Source: Parasitella parasitica (Eukaryota > Mucoromycota > Mucoromycetes > Mucorales > Mucoraceae). From it: a stretch of 64,000 bases of DNA. Shown here one piece after another: positions 23,001-37,082 of the stretch. The position numbers and the translations under genes were made by a program. The notes below the pieces were generated by a model. It worked only from the letters and a program-made list of their open reading frames with translations, did not search any database and was not told where the DNA came from. The first letter of the stretch is position 1. Every line of letters starts with the position of its first letter. The DNA lies in assembly GCA_025201805.1 (NCBI GenBank), contig MU619344.1, forward strand, positions 1-64,000. The letters run 5' to 3'.

Positions 23001-26000
23001 GAGAACAAATGTCAGGCACAAAGTTGACAGAAGGATCACGGGTAGACAAAAACAGCGTAAAGGCAGGTGAGAAATCAATATCCTGATTGCCCAAACGAAT
23101 CAGCACACGACCACCAGTGCGGCGAAGTTCCTTGTTGAGCACAGGGTTCAAAATGGGGTCCAAATGCTCGACATCCTGGATAAGAATTGGGTTACCGAAA
23201 CGCAATGCACTCTCGAGATTCTTGATGAAACTGTCATCCAAAAAGCTGGTAACAGTGATCTTACGGTCCTTGTATTCGTTGATCAAGAAGTTGGTTGCCT
23301 GGCCAGAAGGGTCAATGATCAGAGGATATCTGTCAAAGCGCTTCAGCATAATGGCGTTTTCAATACAGAGTTGATCAGCAGGAAGCGAGTTGGCCTGCCA
23401 TGAAAGACGTTCATCCGCGGTAGACAGGTATTCAGTCAAGGAAACTTCCTGTTTGAACTGAATATTGGCTGCCAAAAGATGATCCATCCACTTTTGTATC
23501 AAAATATCACGATATTGTTGATCAAAGTAGCCACCGTAAGCCATAAATGCAGCAGCCAACAGCACATCACCCACAATAGTGCCCATTTGGCTCTCAAATG
23601 CCTGACTGGCTGACTCCCAACGTGTCTTTTCAGAAGACAAGGAGCTAAGCAAGGTGATACTACGATCGACCTTGAACTTGACACGCTCCATTTCAGACTT
23701 GATCAACTGAGTCTCTCCCACAAGCGCAGCATATTCTTCCTTGTAGCGACCAATACTGATCTCCAATTCAGAAATCATTTGTTCAATTTCAACAGCTTGC
23801 GTCTTGGTGTCGTCCGAGCTTTGTTGCAGCTGATTCAGCTCTTCACGAAGAGGTCCAACACGATCCAGAATCTCTGAAAAGTTGCATTGAGCAGTTACCC
23901 ACTTGAAAAGAGGGCCACAAGCCTTGGAAGCACGGCTCACAATATCAAACTCAAAGTTGGGGTTATTGAGGAAGTTTTGTCGCATGTGCTCTCGCAGCTT
24001 TTTAGTAATCTGCAACTCTGTGTTGTAGTTGACAATGCTTGAAATGAAATCATCTCGACGAATGATGCTTTGCACAGTCTTCCAGCTGTCTATCTTGTGG
24101 CCAAGCATGGTACAGACAGACTCCATGGTAAGCTTAACTGCCTCAGGAGGGTTACTCATAGAACGGACTTCTGTCAAATGCTGTCTCTTGATACTGCGGA
24201 CACTCTGCTCAGCTTCCTTGACTGCAGGCTCAGCATTGGCCAGATCATTATCGACAACCGTGCGTCGAGCTTCAATTTCCTATGACGATCAAACAGGTTG
24301 GAATCATACAATATTACATGGTAAACACACTGTAATTTTTTTTTTTTCTTTTTTTTATATACCTTGTTCTGGATCTTCAAATTGGCCTTGATTTGAAGAG
24401 AATCAGCCTTCTTTTGTTCAGCAATCTTCTCATCTGCCAGCATCTGCTTGATCTTTTCGTTTGCCTGATTCTCCTTCATCTCCAGCTGATTTCTCTTGAT
24501 AGCCAGACTTTTTCTCAGCTCCTCAACCTTGATGACCGTATCCTTTAGCTTTTCTAAGCCGACGTTGAGATGGCGCTGCTGCTCTTCCAAGTCCTCGCGC
24601 TTCTCATTGTACAGACGGACATAGTGCGAGATGAAATCGAGGAAATGGCGAGGCGTAGCATAGTTGTGGCGGCCTTGACGCTTGCTGAGCTTGGCATTGA
24701 TCTCGTACAGCGATTGGTGTACATACACAAGAGCATTGACCACAGCTTCGCGATGGCTCGGAGGAATAGGCAAGTTGCGGTAAGCAATGGGGAAGTTGAG
24801 GGCGGGTACAAAATTAGGAACATCGAGATCCAAGGTCTTTGTGAACTCCATGCCGACCTGGTAGAAGGCTTGATCGGGCCAATCACCAAACCAATCAAGA
24901 ACGCAACGATTGAACAGGGCAGGCGAGGTAGCAGCACGGGATGCAAGGCCGCCTTCAGGAGGATTCATGGTAAAGACAACATGCAGATTTCGCATGACTT
25001 GTTGCGTAAACCATTTGTAGAGCTCTTCATGCGAGTCGAGCATCAAACCATCACGCTGAGTGCCTTCTTTACAAGCTGTCATAAGAGATGCATACTCGTC
25101 TCCCTCAAACAAACCAGGCACCTCAGCATTGGCAAGCAATGTATTCATGCGTTCCAAGAAACCAGAGTCAAGAACGTTGGACTCGTCCATAATGAAGCAG
25201 ATCTTCTCTCCCTTGCAACCAGCTCGACGAAGGACAATTCGGAGGTCATCGTCGAAATCAGCACCCGTATACTTGTTGTGCACCTTGATTTGGTAGACGC
25301 TTAGGCCGTTCATCCAAGCAACAAAGCGAGACAGTGTGGTTTTTCCCGAACCACTGACACCGATGAGCAGCAGATGGCCCTGTGGCTGTCTAAAGACACG
25401 ATCGATACGAAGCACATGCTCCAGAACATCATTGAAAAGCACGAGAGCAACATCCAGCTCTTCTTCGTAAAACACCTTGAGACGAGCCTTGGCAAAGTCC
25501 CTCAATTGTTCACGCTTCACAGGGATGTAGTGCTTGGACAGCCAGTTGGAGAACAGAATAGGCCTCTCCAGCGCTTCTTCTTGGTTAAGAGCAGGAAAGT
25601 GCTTCATGGCAATAGAATCAATCATGTCGTCTGTCCATTTACGCTCTTCTTCGTTGACCAGACGATCTTGGAAGAGACGCAGGGCTTCGTGTGCCCATAT
25701 ACGAACCAAACCTTCCACCGTCAATGTTTCCAGCGGCTTGATGGCCTCATAGATACCACGGACCCAACGTGTCAATTCACGAGGAGAATAGATGTAGTGA
25801 GCCTGGATGTCAGGGGTAAATCGTTTTTGAGATGCCAGGTATAGATCGACCATAGCTGCCGTAAGCGGTTCAGCATATCCGCGCAGGTTAGGTACCACCT
25901 TGAGCATGGCACGGGTAAATGTACCGTAAATTTGCATCAGAGACAATTGGCCTGCATAGTCCACCATGACCAAAGGGGCATGGCGCAGGAAACGATGAGA

Positions 26001-29000
26001 CAGAGGTACACGACCAGGATCGGTAGGAGGGTTACAAGCACCAACAAACTGGATGCGCTCCAATGTAACCCACGCCTTGTCAGAAGTTCTCCAGAAGCCA
26101 TTGTACTCGACCAGCTGTCTCAGGAAAGAAATGACACGCTGCGTAAAGTATTTGTCGGTAGCAGGCAAGTTGATTTCATCGCAGAACACAACAAGCCAAC
26201 GACCAATCATAGTAGGTGACAGAATTACACCGTTAGGAGTCTTTCTGTACTCACAATGCTGTTCAAATGTCTTGAGGATCAATTCAGGGGTAGTGGCGCT
26301 GGAGAAATTGAGACCAACCACTTCCATGTCAGGAAGCTTACGAAGAGCACTAAACAGTGTCATTGTTTTACCGGAACCAGGAGGACCACAAAGAATGAGG
26401 GGCTTGTGCTCGGATAACCAGGAATACAACACTTCTTCATGGCGAATAGTGTCTACTGTGGGGATAATCATGTCAGCATCAGACACCTTGTGGGTCTCGA
26501 TTTCGACGACAGGGACCTTTGACTCCCAAGGCACCCATTGGCCAGTGTTGACCGCAATGTCGTAGTCAATGATGCTAGCATCGTTGGCAAGAGGGGGCAG
26601 TTCGTACGTAGTGACCCCGCGAACATAGTTGCCAAGGACAGCACGAAGCTCAAGCTTAGCGTCACCAGCAAAACTCCAGATGACAGAGTAAATAACACGC
26701 TTGGTGATGTAACCCTCTAAATGGTCGCCTGTCATGGGGAAGTCAGGGTGCTGTGAGTTGTATTCGAGCACATTGCGCACAGTCTTGTTGAGCAGTGAGA
26801 AAAATGTGGATAATACACGCATACGGGTGAAATCCATAATATGTTCCAAGGTAGAAGCATAATCCAAGCATTTGGCCACGAGGCAGCTCTCATCAGAGAG
26901 GTCGGAAGCCATGATAGCCGCAATGGCGCGTTGAGTGGCAAGATTAGGAGATACGGTGGTGCCGTCCTCTACAGCAGCGGCAACTGCTCCTGCGTTGCCA
27001 TCAGCATTGCGACGCGAAGAGGTAGGTCCCTCTTCTTCGATCTCGTCCATGGGCACGTTGCGCAAAGTATCCAAGTAGTTGGTAAAGATCATTGGGAGCG
27101 TAATGATATCTTCGCTGAACCAGACCATGCCACAGCGAGAGACAGTAGCCAGCGTAGCATATTTTAATGTTTCTACTTCAAACATGATGCGAACGTTCGG
27201 CGGCAGGTTGAGACGTTCACCGTTAGGCAGAGTCAATAGTCGGTTGTCGTCAAGAACAGAATTCAAGTTTTCAACCCACTCTGGGTCAACATCACCGTCA
27301 AAGATGATCCAGTGTCTCTTTTGGCTTTCGCCACGAACATTGTCGACAATCTTGCGGAGGATATGAGTGAACAAGCCGTCTGTCCATTCGCGGGTAGTGG
27401 AATCCAAAGTACCGTATAGCGCGTCCTTGGGAATAGCTTTGGGATCAATGTTGTAGGCAACACCTTCGACGCCCTCTACACGCTCAAGAGCAGTAAGCAG
27501 AGTCTTCCAAGCAGTGGATTTACCAGAACCAGATGGGCCCACCATCATCAAACCGTGATGGATGTTTTGGATCTGGTACAGTTGGATAACCTTGTCCATC
27601 CAAGCATCACCTGCAACAATGCGACGTTCCTGGCACACCTTGCGCAATTCGTCCTTGAGACGGTCAAGGTTCACAGGAGCATAGTGCACGCCAGGGAAGA
27701 CATCAGCAAGCAAGCTGGCCAAAAGAGGGATGTCATCCGCAACCAACTTGGGTTCGACGGTTTCTCTGATACTGGAAATGAGCAGTTGCTGCTCAGGCAC
27801 AGGCTCAGAAATGGTAGTGTACTCGTCATTGTTAGCTTTGCCGCTTTCAATGTCTTGACGGAGCAAGGCCAACCGATCACGCTTTAGATTACCAGCGCTG
27901 ACCAGCACACTCTTGAGCGCACGCAAACCGAAATCATAATGGGACTGAGGAGAAAGCTGTTCCGCACATAAATTGAAAAGAGGCACCACCTTGGAAGCCA
28001 GAATTTCTGCGGTACGGAAGCCCTGGGAATAGAGCATGACTTGAGCAATCAGCTCGCGGTCAGGCTTGGTCATTGCCATGCTTCTGAACAGCTTCTTCAA
28101 ATTGTCTGGCAGATTAGAACGGCCGGCATAGCCTGGATTCATGGTGATAAAGATACCGGTATCAGTATTCACACGCACATTACGACCGACCAGTTCGATT
28201 TCATGGTTGGGGTTAGTAGTAGCTTCTTTGAGGCCCAATTGAATGGTTTGAACCTGCTGCGAGACAGCAGACAAAATACGCTCTTCTAGACGATTGAACT
28301 CATCGAAACAGCCCCAAGCACCCACTTGACATAGACCAATAAAGATACGGCCCATAGCTTGGAAATCAAATGTCTCATCACAGCAAAAGACAAGCACGAA
28401 TCTTCCGAGTTGAACACCCAAGGCCTTGACAGACTCGGTCTTACCAGTACCGGCAGGGCCGAATGGTGAACCACCGAGACGCTGCTCTAATGCTTGAGTC
28501 AATGTCAAGTAACAGCGATCGGTCAGTGGGGTTTGGACGAGACGATCAACAACACCGAGATACTCGTAGCCATAAAAGAACTGGGCATTGGCCATGTTGA
28601 TGGTCAAGCGCTCGATAGGGTTTTCGACGGCATGGTTAAAGTAGTAGCGCATTTGGTACAACCAGTTGAAGTCCTTGGGAGAAGATATGTTGTCAGCAGC
28701 TAATTGACGAGTGACATCGCGCTGATGGACAAGCTCTGTCACCAGATGCTCGCACTTTCTACGCTTGATGACTTGCAAGTCCAGCAAAACTGCATCAGCC
28801 AGAATATTGAGATTTCGCTCAACAAGTACAACAGAATGCAAGAGCGGTTCTTGATCTCCAGTCGTTGATTCGCTAATTGTCGTCAATGCTTTGTCGACAG
28901 ATTGCGTCCAGATGATCTGAGCGGCTAATACGACAAGTTGGGCTGGATATCGGTCGATCCATTCCATAAAATCAGGAGAGCTCATTTCGTCTGCATTGTA

Positions 29001-32000
29001 GATAGCTTCAAGTTCCGTGACAGCGTCATTCAAAAGCAAAGCAAGCGACACTCGCATCTCATTCTCAAGAATGGTCAACCAGTCATTGATCTTTGGGTTC
29101 TCTTTGATGGACACAGGAGTCTTAAAAATAACCTCCTCGCCCTCCTTGGAGGCCATACCGGTGATGGCAGTGTGCTCCTCGTCCAGCAAAATGGTAGCAA
29201 TACCAGCAAACATCTTTTTGAAATGCTTCTGGATGCGCAAGATATCCTTGCTGTTACCAATGATTTCAAGCAAATCTTCGTCACCCACAAAATAGAAACG
29301 AGGGAATGAAGAGCGCTCACGCTCAAGGTATTCACCGAGAGCCTTTTGGATCTTACTCAACAACTCTGCAAGACGCTCCAGAGATTTTTGGATGTTGGGG
29401 ATGTTTAAAACGTCCATGACGAATGGCGACTTGTAGACCTTCTTCATCACAGTCAAGAATTCAGTATTGATGCTAGAGAAACGGGACGTCTCGACCGGGA
29501 GCAAATGTTTGATATCGACACTGCCACTAAAGATACCTTCCAGGTAAACCCACTGGCGCTGAACATCGATCCAGACATCGAACAAGACATGGACTCGGTT
29601 CAATTTGTCTTCCCAAGCAGCAGCATCCTCCTCAAAGACTTTGTAGTAAGGCGACAGCTTCATAGCAGTCAGAGAATTGATGTGTTCGCCCGATTTGTTA
29701 AAGAGATCATCCCAGCCACGGATAAGACGACAGCGGTTTTGATAATTGACAAGATCCAGCACATACCCAGTCCATGTTTCCTTGATCTGCTTCAAGAACT
29801 CTTCCAATGCCATCTCACCTTGAGCTTGCAGAATGACATCCTTGATTACAGCTTCATTGCGCTTCAGATCAAGGTCCCACAGATGGCCAATAGTCATTTC
29901 AGACAAGGTAAAGCGGCCTTCAACACGAAGGGATTTAAAAATCTGGCGCCAATGTCGCTCACGAAGAGCTTCAGACTTTAGATCGCCAACAAGTGGGTTT
30001 ACTCTCAAGAGCTGACGCAAAGTGTCTTGCATGAATTCATAGGCAGCATATTGTCTCATGCGATTAGGCATCTCTTTGGTGGAGTTGACAAGCTCGTCGA
30101 TATGGGACCGGACCTTACGAGGCACGACAGATGACCACGGAGTATCGCGAATTTCATACACTGATTGCCATACACGAGCAAGTGCTGTCCAGACAGATTT
30201 CAAATCTCGAAGCTCCTCAAGCACAGGATCCAGACGATCCTCAGACGTTTGTTCCAAGTCAAGAGCCTCCTTGGCACGACACACCATATCGTACTCCTCT
30301 TTGAGACGTGTAACACGACCTTCAAAGATAGACAGGGTATTTGTAGCAATGTCAGGCTTGATGTCGCCTTGAACTGGCTTACTCTTTTCCCACTCTGCAC
30401 AGATGTCTCTAATCTTTTGCTCGACCACCTTGTCCTCAGCAACAATCTTCATCTGCAGGCCAGCAATCTGCTCTTGGATGGCATTGTTCTTTCTGCTCAA
30501 AATTTCGTTGAACGCGCTCCATTCACCATCAACCTGATCAACATAAACCCAATCGTTGGGAAATTGGAAACGTTGTCGCTCCAAAGTCTTTTGTCCCTGT
30601 CTGAAAAGGTCAACATCTTGGCTCCATTTAGCGACTTTACGCTTCAGATCTTGCACAAAGGTGATGAATGTAACTGCCTCGCCGGTAGAGTTGCTCTCGA
30701 TGGATTGCTGCTCAAGCTCGTAGCGTGCTTTGGACACATTCGTGTGGAAATCCTTCATGGAAGTGCCAAGAAGAGACCCGAATTTGTTGAGGATTTCACG
30801 TTGCCATTGATCGTACTTTTGATTCACTTTGCTTTGAACCTGCTCGTAGTCAATCACAAGAGGACCAAACGACTGTTCAGTCTCAGAGTTGTCGAATGTG
30901 GACCGGGCCTTCTTGATTTCCAGCAGGATTTGCTGCCATTTACCAAGGTCATCTTCGAGAATAGAGAATACATGGCTCGACTCCAAATCCCAGAGCGATT
31001 GATACTGAAGCCAAATGTTAACATAGTCGGATACTTGTCGGATCTTGTCTTCAACAATCTGATAGGCATGCTCAAGCGAGTTATCGCCCATGCGGGTCAG
31101 TAAGCTTGCGTACGTCTTTTCGATGGATGGGTTGTCCTTGACACTCAAACCACCTTCGTATCGAGAGCTTTGAATGCGAGGCAGATGGCACACCACAGCA
31201 AGCCAGTCGTGAAGCTGGAACCACCAACTGGTGCGAGCTTGCTCAATAGGAGGGTCAAGATACATAAGTTGATTGCGAATGCGAATCTCATGGACAATGG
31301 TTTGAAGAGCAGGCTTAACGTCGGGCGACTTTTGTTGGTGTGTCAGAGCATTTTCTTCTGTAGCAACTGCGATACTGTCGCGGCCAGCCTTTCTCTTACG
31401 TCTGCTCTTGGAAATGCTCGCCTCAGGAATAATCACATCCTCAGTAGTAACTCCCATAAATGCATTGGTCCACGATCTTATAGCCTGCTGGAGACGAGAT
31501 ATCAAGACAGTCTCGATGCGCTTGTCCAAGCCTGCAACCCACTGATCGAGGTTCGAGTAATTTTCCAAATTCAAGCGATCAATCAGCTTTTGAACACGAC
31601 TGAGGTCATCTTCAAAGCGCTCTGCTTGATACGGACATGCTTTCATTTCATCAATGCCCTTCTGGATCTCATCGTAATAGCCTATTAAAGAGTCGACCTT
31701 GTCTTGGAACACAGAAACAACATTTGCAAACTCACGAACAAACATAACATGGCGATTTTCACGCGCATCCAAAGGAGTGCCTGTCATAAAAGACAGTGGG
31801 CGATGGTGGGCATCGTATGTGTTGACAAAGTAATCCCAGCGCAGATTAATGCCTTTGGTGATCATATTATGGACTTCGTGGCGGTCATTTGCGACCAGAG
31901 TCGAGATTTCAGGGTTGCGGTTGACCTTGTGCACCGTTTGAGAAAAGGTACGAACAGTCTCCATCAGGCTGACAGCAAAAGGATATACACGCTTGGCATC

Positions 32001-34946
32001 TTTGGCAACGTTGGAGATAGTGTGAGGTACCTGGAAATTGAGCCATAACAAATTACGCACTTCCTTGAACAAGGTAATGATTTGACCGTCAAAATTGACA
32101 CCTAATTGAAGCGCATTCTTCTGCACACGGTTTCGAGTGATTTCAAAAATGCGACCAGAGACAGATAAATCACGCTTGGTGATTTCCTGTAGCCAGTTTT
32201 CATAGATGAGACGAGTATCCAGCTTTTTGCGAAAGCTGCTGCTTTCAATCTGAAGTTTTTGGCCTTCTGCATATAGCTCCCAACCTTTACCAAGCACATC
32301 CTCCACACGTCTCATGTACAAGGATAATTGGCGGTCGATTTGACGAGCCCAGATAATAGCGCCAGAAATAGGCGGCAAATCACGCAGCTGCGCCATGTGA
32401 TAAGCTTCAGAGTTTCTATACTGCATTTTGAACTTGTCGTGCAATTTGTTGATGTCTTCCTTGACGCTATCAATGAGCTGGGTCTGGTACTCTTGAATGG
32501 CACCGCGAATCTTGGGACGCACGAATAATGCATTGAATTTGCTAAAGACGCGGAACATCTCGTTGGCACTCTTGGCTGTACCCAGTCTATCACGCAATCG
32601 TGCAATGATTTGGTTCTCGACTCGAGACACACGCTCGTTGTATGCTGTTTCTGCCTGTACCCAAATTTCAGTGCCTTCAGGAGACACGTCCAGGACATCA
32701 ATATTCTTAACGCTTTCGTAAGCAAGTTTGACTTCTTCGACTGCATTGATGTCGCTAATGCTGACACTCTCCTCCTCTTCCATGACGCTCTTGACCTGAC
32801 CGTCAACGACAACAGTAGCCTTCTTGGCACGAGGACTTGTCATGACACGAACAATGGTCTGATGGAGCTGTTCGTGTTGCTTTCGGAAAGCGCGGACAAA
32901 GACCACACGCTCTTGCAATTTAGCATGGGCAGGGTTGATCTTGATAGGCAAGAATTTCTCTGATCTTTTGCGCGTTACATCGCGAGCAACATTGGTGAAT
33001 TCTTTGATTAGATCATCCCATGTGTGGAAAACGGACTCTGCACCGGCAGTGGTACGTTCGAAATCGTCATATTCCATGTACATCATGCGACGACTGCCCA
33101 AAACCTTCAAAAGTTGATCATTCAAGTCTCTTGAAATCGCTTCTACGAGAGGCAGTGCACGGCGAATAGGGTAAGGACTAGGCAACAAGCGAGTTAGATA
33201 TCAGCCCGTCTAAGCAGACAGCCCATACTTACGATAGCTTGAGTTTCTTGTTCAAATGACCGAAAATCATATGCAAAGATTCTCGTATCTTGTCCAGATC
33301 AGTAGCAGACAAAAGCTCGTTCAAAGGGAAGTCTTTCATCAACTGGTTGTACTTGTGGACAAGCTCCATGCCTTCCTTCAGACCAGTGTCGGCAATGAAG
33401 CTTACAGTGGCATGAAAACGCTTGGCGTGCTTCAAGATGTCGAGCGTTAATGCTATGATCGTATCATGTTAATAAGCAATAGACTTTATACAGGAATTCA
33501 TTGCCGAGTCCCTTTTTAGAAATGCATCAATTTTGCCCTCATTCAACGAAATTTGTCAAAACCGCTAAAGTAATTTGTTTGATACAAATATCTGCTATTT
33601 GACACACAGGTGCTTATATATGATTGTTGTAATTCAGAGTTCCGCTTTGAGTGATACGCCATGCTGTAGATGCATGTGCCTTTGGGGGTTTACCGAGCAA
33701 AACGATGCTCTGCGCATCACTCATTTTATTTCCATGAACATCTGTCAGCGTATCTGCTGAATAAAGAGAAGGGCAAAATCGACACATTTTAAAGGGGTTT
33801 TTTTTTCAAATAAAAATCCAAAGATCATGCAATGAAATCCCTGCTGCAAAAATGTCAATAAACAAAACTTACTGATCTGGTCGCTCTTTAGCTGCTCGTC
33901 AATTTTTTCCAATGCTCTTTCCATACTCAACCAAAAGTTAATTTCTTGGATGGCAGTGCCGCTAGCAGGATCGCGAGACATTTTGGTCACTTTTTGGATC
34001 TCCTTGATCCAACCGTTTACATCGCTTTGTAAACGATTAAGGAACGAAGAGTCAGAAAAAAGCGTCGGGTCAACAGCTTCGACAGTGATTCGTTTGTTTT
34101 GCTCACGACACTAAGAATGAGCGTTAGTAATTTGCAAGCATCGCTTTACCAATCTTATTACCTTATCCACTGCCTTTTGGACAACAGGATGGATGTTTAA
34201 TGCAATCTCAGGGATTTCCACATTTTGTTGCAAATGAAGCAAACTCAATTCGAGCTCTGCCATCTTCTTCTTGGCCATGGGAACACCCATCTTGTTATCC
34301 TCATTCTTGCTCTTTGATGAGCTTGCTTCGTTGGCTTTTCCATGTCTAGCGTTGACATAGGCGTTGAAGTAAGGGCTTACAGCCAAATGGATATAAGAAT
34401 GCAAAAATTCATAAGCGCTGGTTTGGCCGGGTTCGTCCGAATTGGGGGCACCAGGCAAGTTAATAAATTGTAGTTGATTTTGAAGTGGTCTTGATTGATC
34501 CAAAGTTGGCAAACGCTTAATAATAGCTAAAGAACCAACATGAGTTGGAAGATACGTAATCTCGTGAGATACGGTATACGCAAATGATTGAGGCGAAGCA
34601 GCATCATCTATCAATAAATATACACGCGGTTAGAAAAGCCATTCAGGGACGAACGCTGATGCAAGAAATCCATACCTTCGTCTTTGCCGCCTTCTTTTTC
34701 TTTGAGGATAAATATTACTGGTGTTTGTGGATCGTTGGCAAAACGCTTAAACTTTTCCATCGTATCAGGGTATGCAAAGAGAGTGTTTTCCAAATCAACG
34801 ATCTCGGCATCCAAAACCAAAGGCAACAATTGCTCAAAGTACTCTTGCAGCTTCTGGTGATCAAACGAGAGCAATGCTTCGGCAGCAATGGTGCCGGGAG
34901 ATGCTATGGATGAGGAGGTATGGAGAGAAGTGTCCTCGTCGAGCAT
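20086..34946 (-). CDS. Cytoplasmic dynein 1 heavy chain
   Basis: Seven exons (34946-34676, 34607-34162, 34110-33873, 33452-33233, 33177-24363, 24279-22131, 22064-20086) encode 4705 residues. The order is N-terminal tail (dimerisation and intermediate-chain binding), linker, six AAA modules, and C-terminal domain. P-loops are seen in AAA1 ([10 protein letters not shown], ~1965), AAA2 ([12 protein letters not shown], ~2270), AAA3 ([11 protein letters not shown], ~2655) and AAA4 ([12 protein letters not shown], ~2997); the AAA1 Walker B is [11 protein letters not shown]. The stalk coiled coil and microtubule-binding region follow AAA4. Length and spacing fit cytoplasmic dynein 1, the minus-end motor for nuclei, endosomes and spindle orientation. 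Introns are 51-83 bp except one of 420 bp (33453-33872). Intron 6 holds a TA repeat. Many long plus-strand frames within it are antisense shadows. Confidence 0.97.
22101..22120. repeat. (TA)10 microsatellite in a dynein intron
   Basis: Twenty bases of alternating A and T lie in the 66-bp intron 22065-22130 of the dynein heavy-chain gene, close to its 5' splice site. It is a likely length-polymorphic marker. Confidence 0.9.
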
Positions 34947-35591
34947 TTTCTTGGGATTTTATGTTTTTTTGGGGATTTTTTCAGTAGACGCTTAAGATGT
35001 TTGCGATGTAATGAGCTTGGTATATTGTAGATTTAAATCCTTTACTTGTTCTATCACTTGATTTTTCGTTTGATTAACGCGTAAAAACTAAAAATCAAGA
35101 GCAAAACGACAAGTGGTAGTGCTCTTTCAAGAAAAGAAAAAGAAAGTGAACAAGCAAAGAATACCAGAATGCAAGCTGCGAGCCTGCAAAACTCAAAGAG
35201 GGGCAACACAGGAAATTAGGCAACCACGAGTTGATTGGCACACTGGGTTTCAAGCAAACAGATACCAGACGACGTTACCATGTCAGGGGCAAGCAACTGC
35301 AAAACAAATAAATGCGAGATGGTTCAAATGTACTGAATAATTGGGAGCACTTGTATTATTTATAATTTGTAAGACTCAAATACATACATAGCGTTTGTTA
35401 CTTTCTGATGAGCATTACAAGGTGCCGTTAAAATAAAGGCTTTCACTTACATACAGTGTTCTTCACTGTCTACACTGAAAATTTCCATAATAAGGTATCA
35501 GTACGCACGCCTGTGCGTCTGTCTGATGCCGCTAAAGTACCCGCTTGACTGTTTACATTTCAAATGATGGATAGAGTGCAAAGTAGTTGTT

Positions 35592-35776
35592 NNNNNNNNN
35601 NNNNNNNNNNNNNNNNNNNNNNNNNNNNNNNNNNNNNNNNNNNNNNNNNNNNNNNNNNNNNNNNNNNNNNNNNNNNNNNNNNNNNNNNNNNNNNNNNNNN
35701 NNNNNNNNNNNNNNNNNNNNNNNNNNNNNNNNNNNNNNNNNNNNNNNNNNNNNNNNNNNNNNNNNNNNNNNNNNNN
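35592..35776. other. Assembly gap (185 N)
   Basis: A run of unknown bases. Whatever lies here is not visible. A minus-strand exon-like segment abuts its right side and a short open frame ending in a stop abuts its left side, so a small gene may be hidden by it. Confidence 0.99.
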
Positions 35777-36576
35777 TCACACTTTACATCACGAAACATT
35801 CCCATACAGTAGATAATATTATCACCATCAAGGCTCAAATATCACCACTTTGATAGAAAGTTAGGCACTTTTTTATCGGCTCAAGTGCTTGAATGGTTTC
35901 CCAGAGCTCATAGCCTGTTTCAAATGCATTTTCACCTATAAAAAAAAAAAAAAAAAAATAGAAGATTGTTGATCTTCAACGATGTGTCACTGAGGTCCCA
36001 TAAAGCAAAACGGATTAGTCAGGTTTGACCTCAATGTGGTTTTTTGTTATGGTATATACTAATCGAAGATATTCCATTTATCGTTTCAATTTTGATATGC
36101 AATTACCATTTTAGGTATTTCATACTTTAACAAAGAGACCCATTTTCCTTTGCAAATTTCTCTGAAATGTATACCACTAGGTAAACAATTTCAGAATCTT
36201 TAAATTTTTTGGGATATATTGACAAACTAATATCAGTGAATCCAAAACACTACTTAATTTGCAGTTAATTTGAAGCTCGATTCCATGGTAATTGCATGAC
36301 ATAATTATCTAGAAGAAATAAGGAAAGGCTTTGTATATTTAGTATACGCACCCATCAAGCGTATGATAGTTCGACGCACATGTGGCAATTTTTAATTAAG
36401 ATTTATTCCCCTCATTATAACAGCTAACGGTCTACCAACACACGCCTGCTTTAATGTATTGGTATATATAAGCATCCTTTAACTGGCATAGAGTATTCAC
36501 TTACATCTAATCCATAAGTGATATACAAGACAAAAAAATATATAACGGGATACATTGATTGATTTTTGTCTAGTTC

Positions 36577-36813
36577 CTATTCAAATAAGCCTTCCTGATT
36601 ATTATTAGCATCATTTAACTCAAAGTCGCACACTTCAGCCTTACTATCTGCACATTTGAATGGATTAAAATAGATTCTCATAAAAAAGGGCATATCTGGT
36701 CCAAAAAAGAAAAAGCATTTTGATTCTAAAAAGCAAAGACAAGCAATATTTGGATCAGTTATAAAGTACATCAATAAGAGATCACGTTTTACATGTTGCG
36801 ACGATACAGACAA
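36577..36813 (-). CDS. Doubtful short ORF, possibly a gene fragment
   Basis: A 78-codon frame from ATG 36813 to TGA 36577. The frame stays open further upstream to about 36840. The composition (aromatic and Cys-rich, with SSQHVKRDLLLMYFITDPN and RIYFNPFKCADSKAEVCDF) is less random than its surroundings, but no domain was recognised. It could be the last exon of a decayed or unassembled gene, or chance. Confidence 0.2.
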   Translation of the reverse strand: MSVSSQHVKRDLLLMYFITDPNIACLCFLESKCFFFFGPDMPFFMRIYFNPFKCADSKAEVCDFELNDANNNQEGLFE

Positions 36814-37082
36814 AAACTGTTGTAAATATTTATAACGATTTACTATTTGAAACAGAATTGAACAGTGTTTTATATGTAAAAAGCTTGATTTATTTAGTAA
36901 TAGGCATTAAAGAAAAGTGTATAAAGTTTAGCATTCTGCCAACATAGTATTATAAGAAAGGATATGTATAGTCATATATTAGAGTCAAAAATAAAAATAA
37001 AAATAAAAAAAAATAGGTGATGATAAAGAAAGTGTGTTAACAGAAATATACAGTTTAAAAGGTATAAATGGAGAAAGTGTTA

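Larger units (their letters stand above)
34947..37082. other. Intergenic region with assembly gap
   Basis: Two kilobases between the dynein start and the 3' end of the bHLH gene. It contains the dynein promoter, the 185-N gap, and two coding-like fragments on the minus strand (near 35850-35935 and 36577-36840) that I could not join into a gene. An A18 run stands at about 35942-35958. No complete gene can be supported. Confidence 0.5.

Noticed and set aside
24570-33117. Many long plus-strand open frames across the dynein gene, up to 312 codons
   Set aside because: They overlap the conserved dynein reading frame antisense, have no domains, and arise from codon bias of the long gene.
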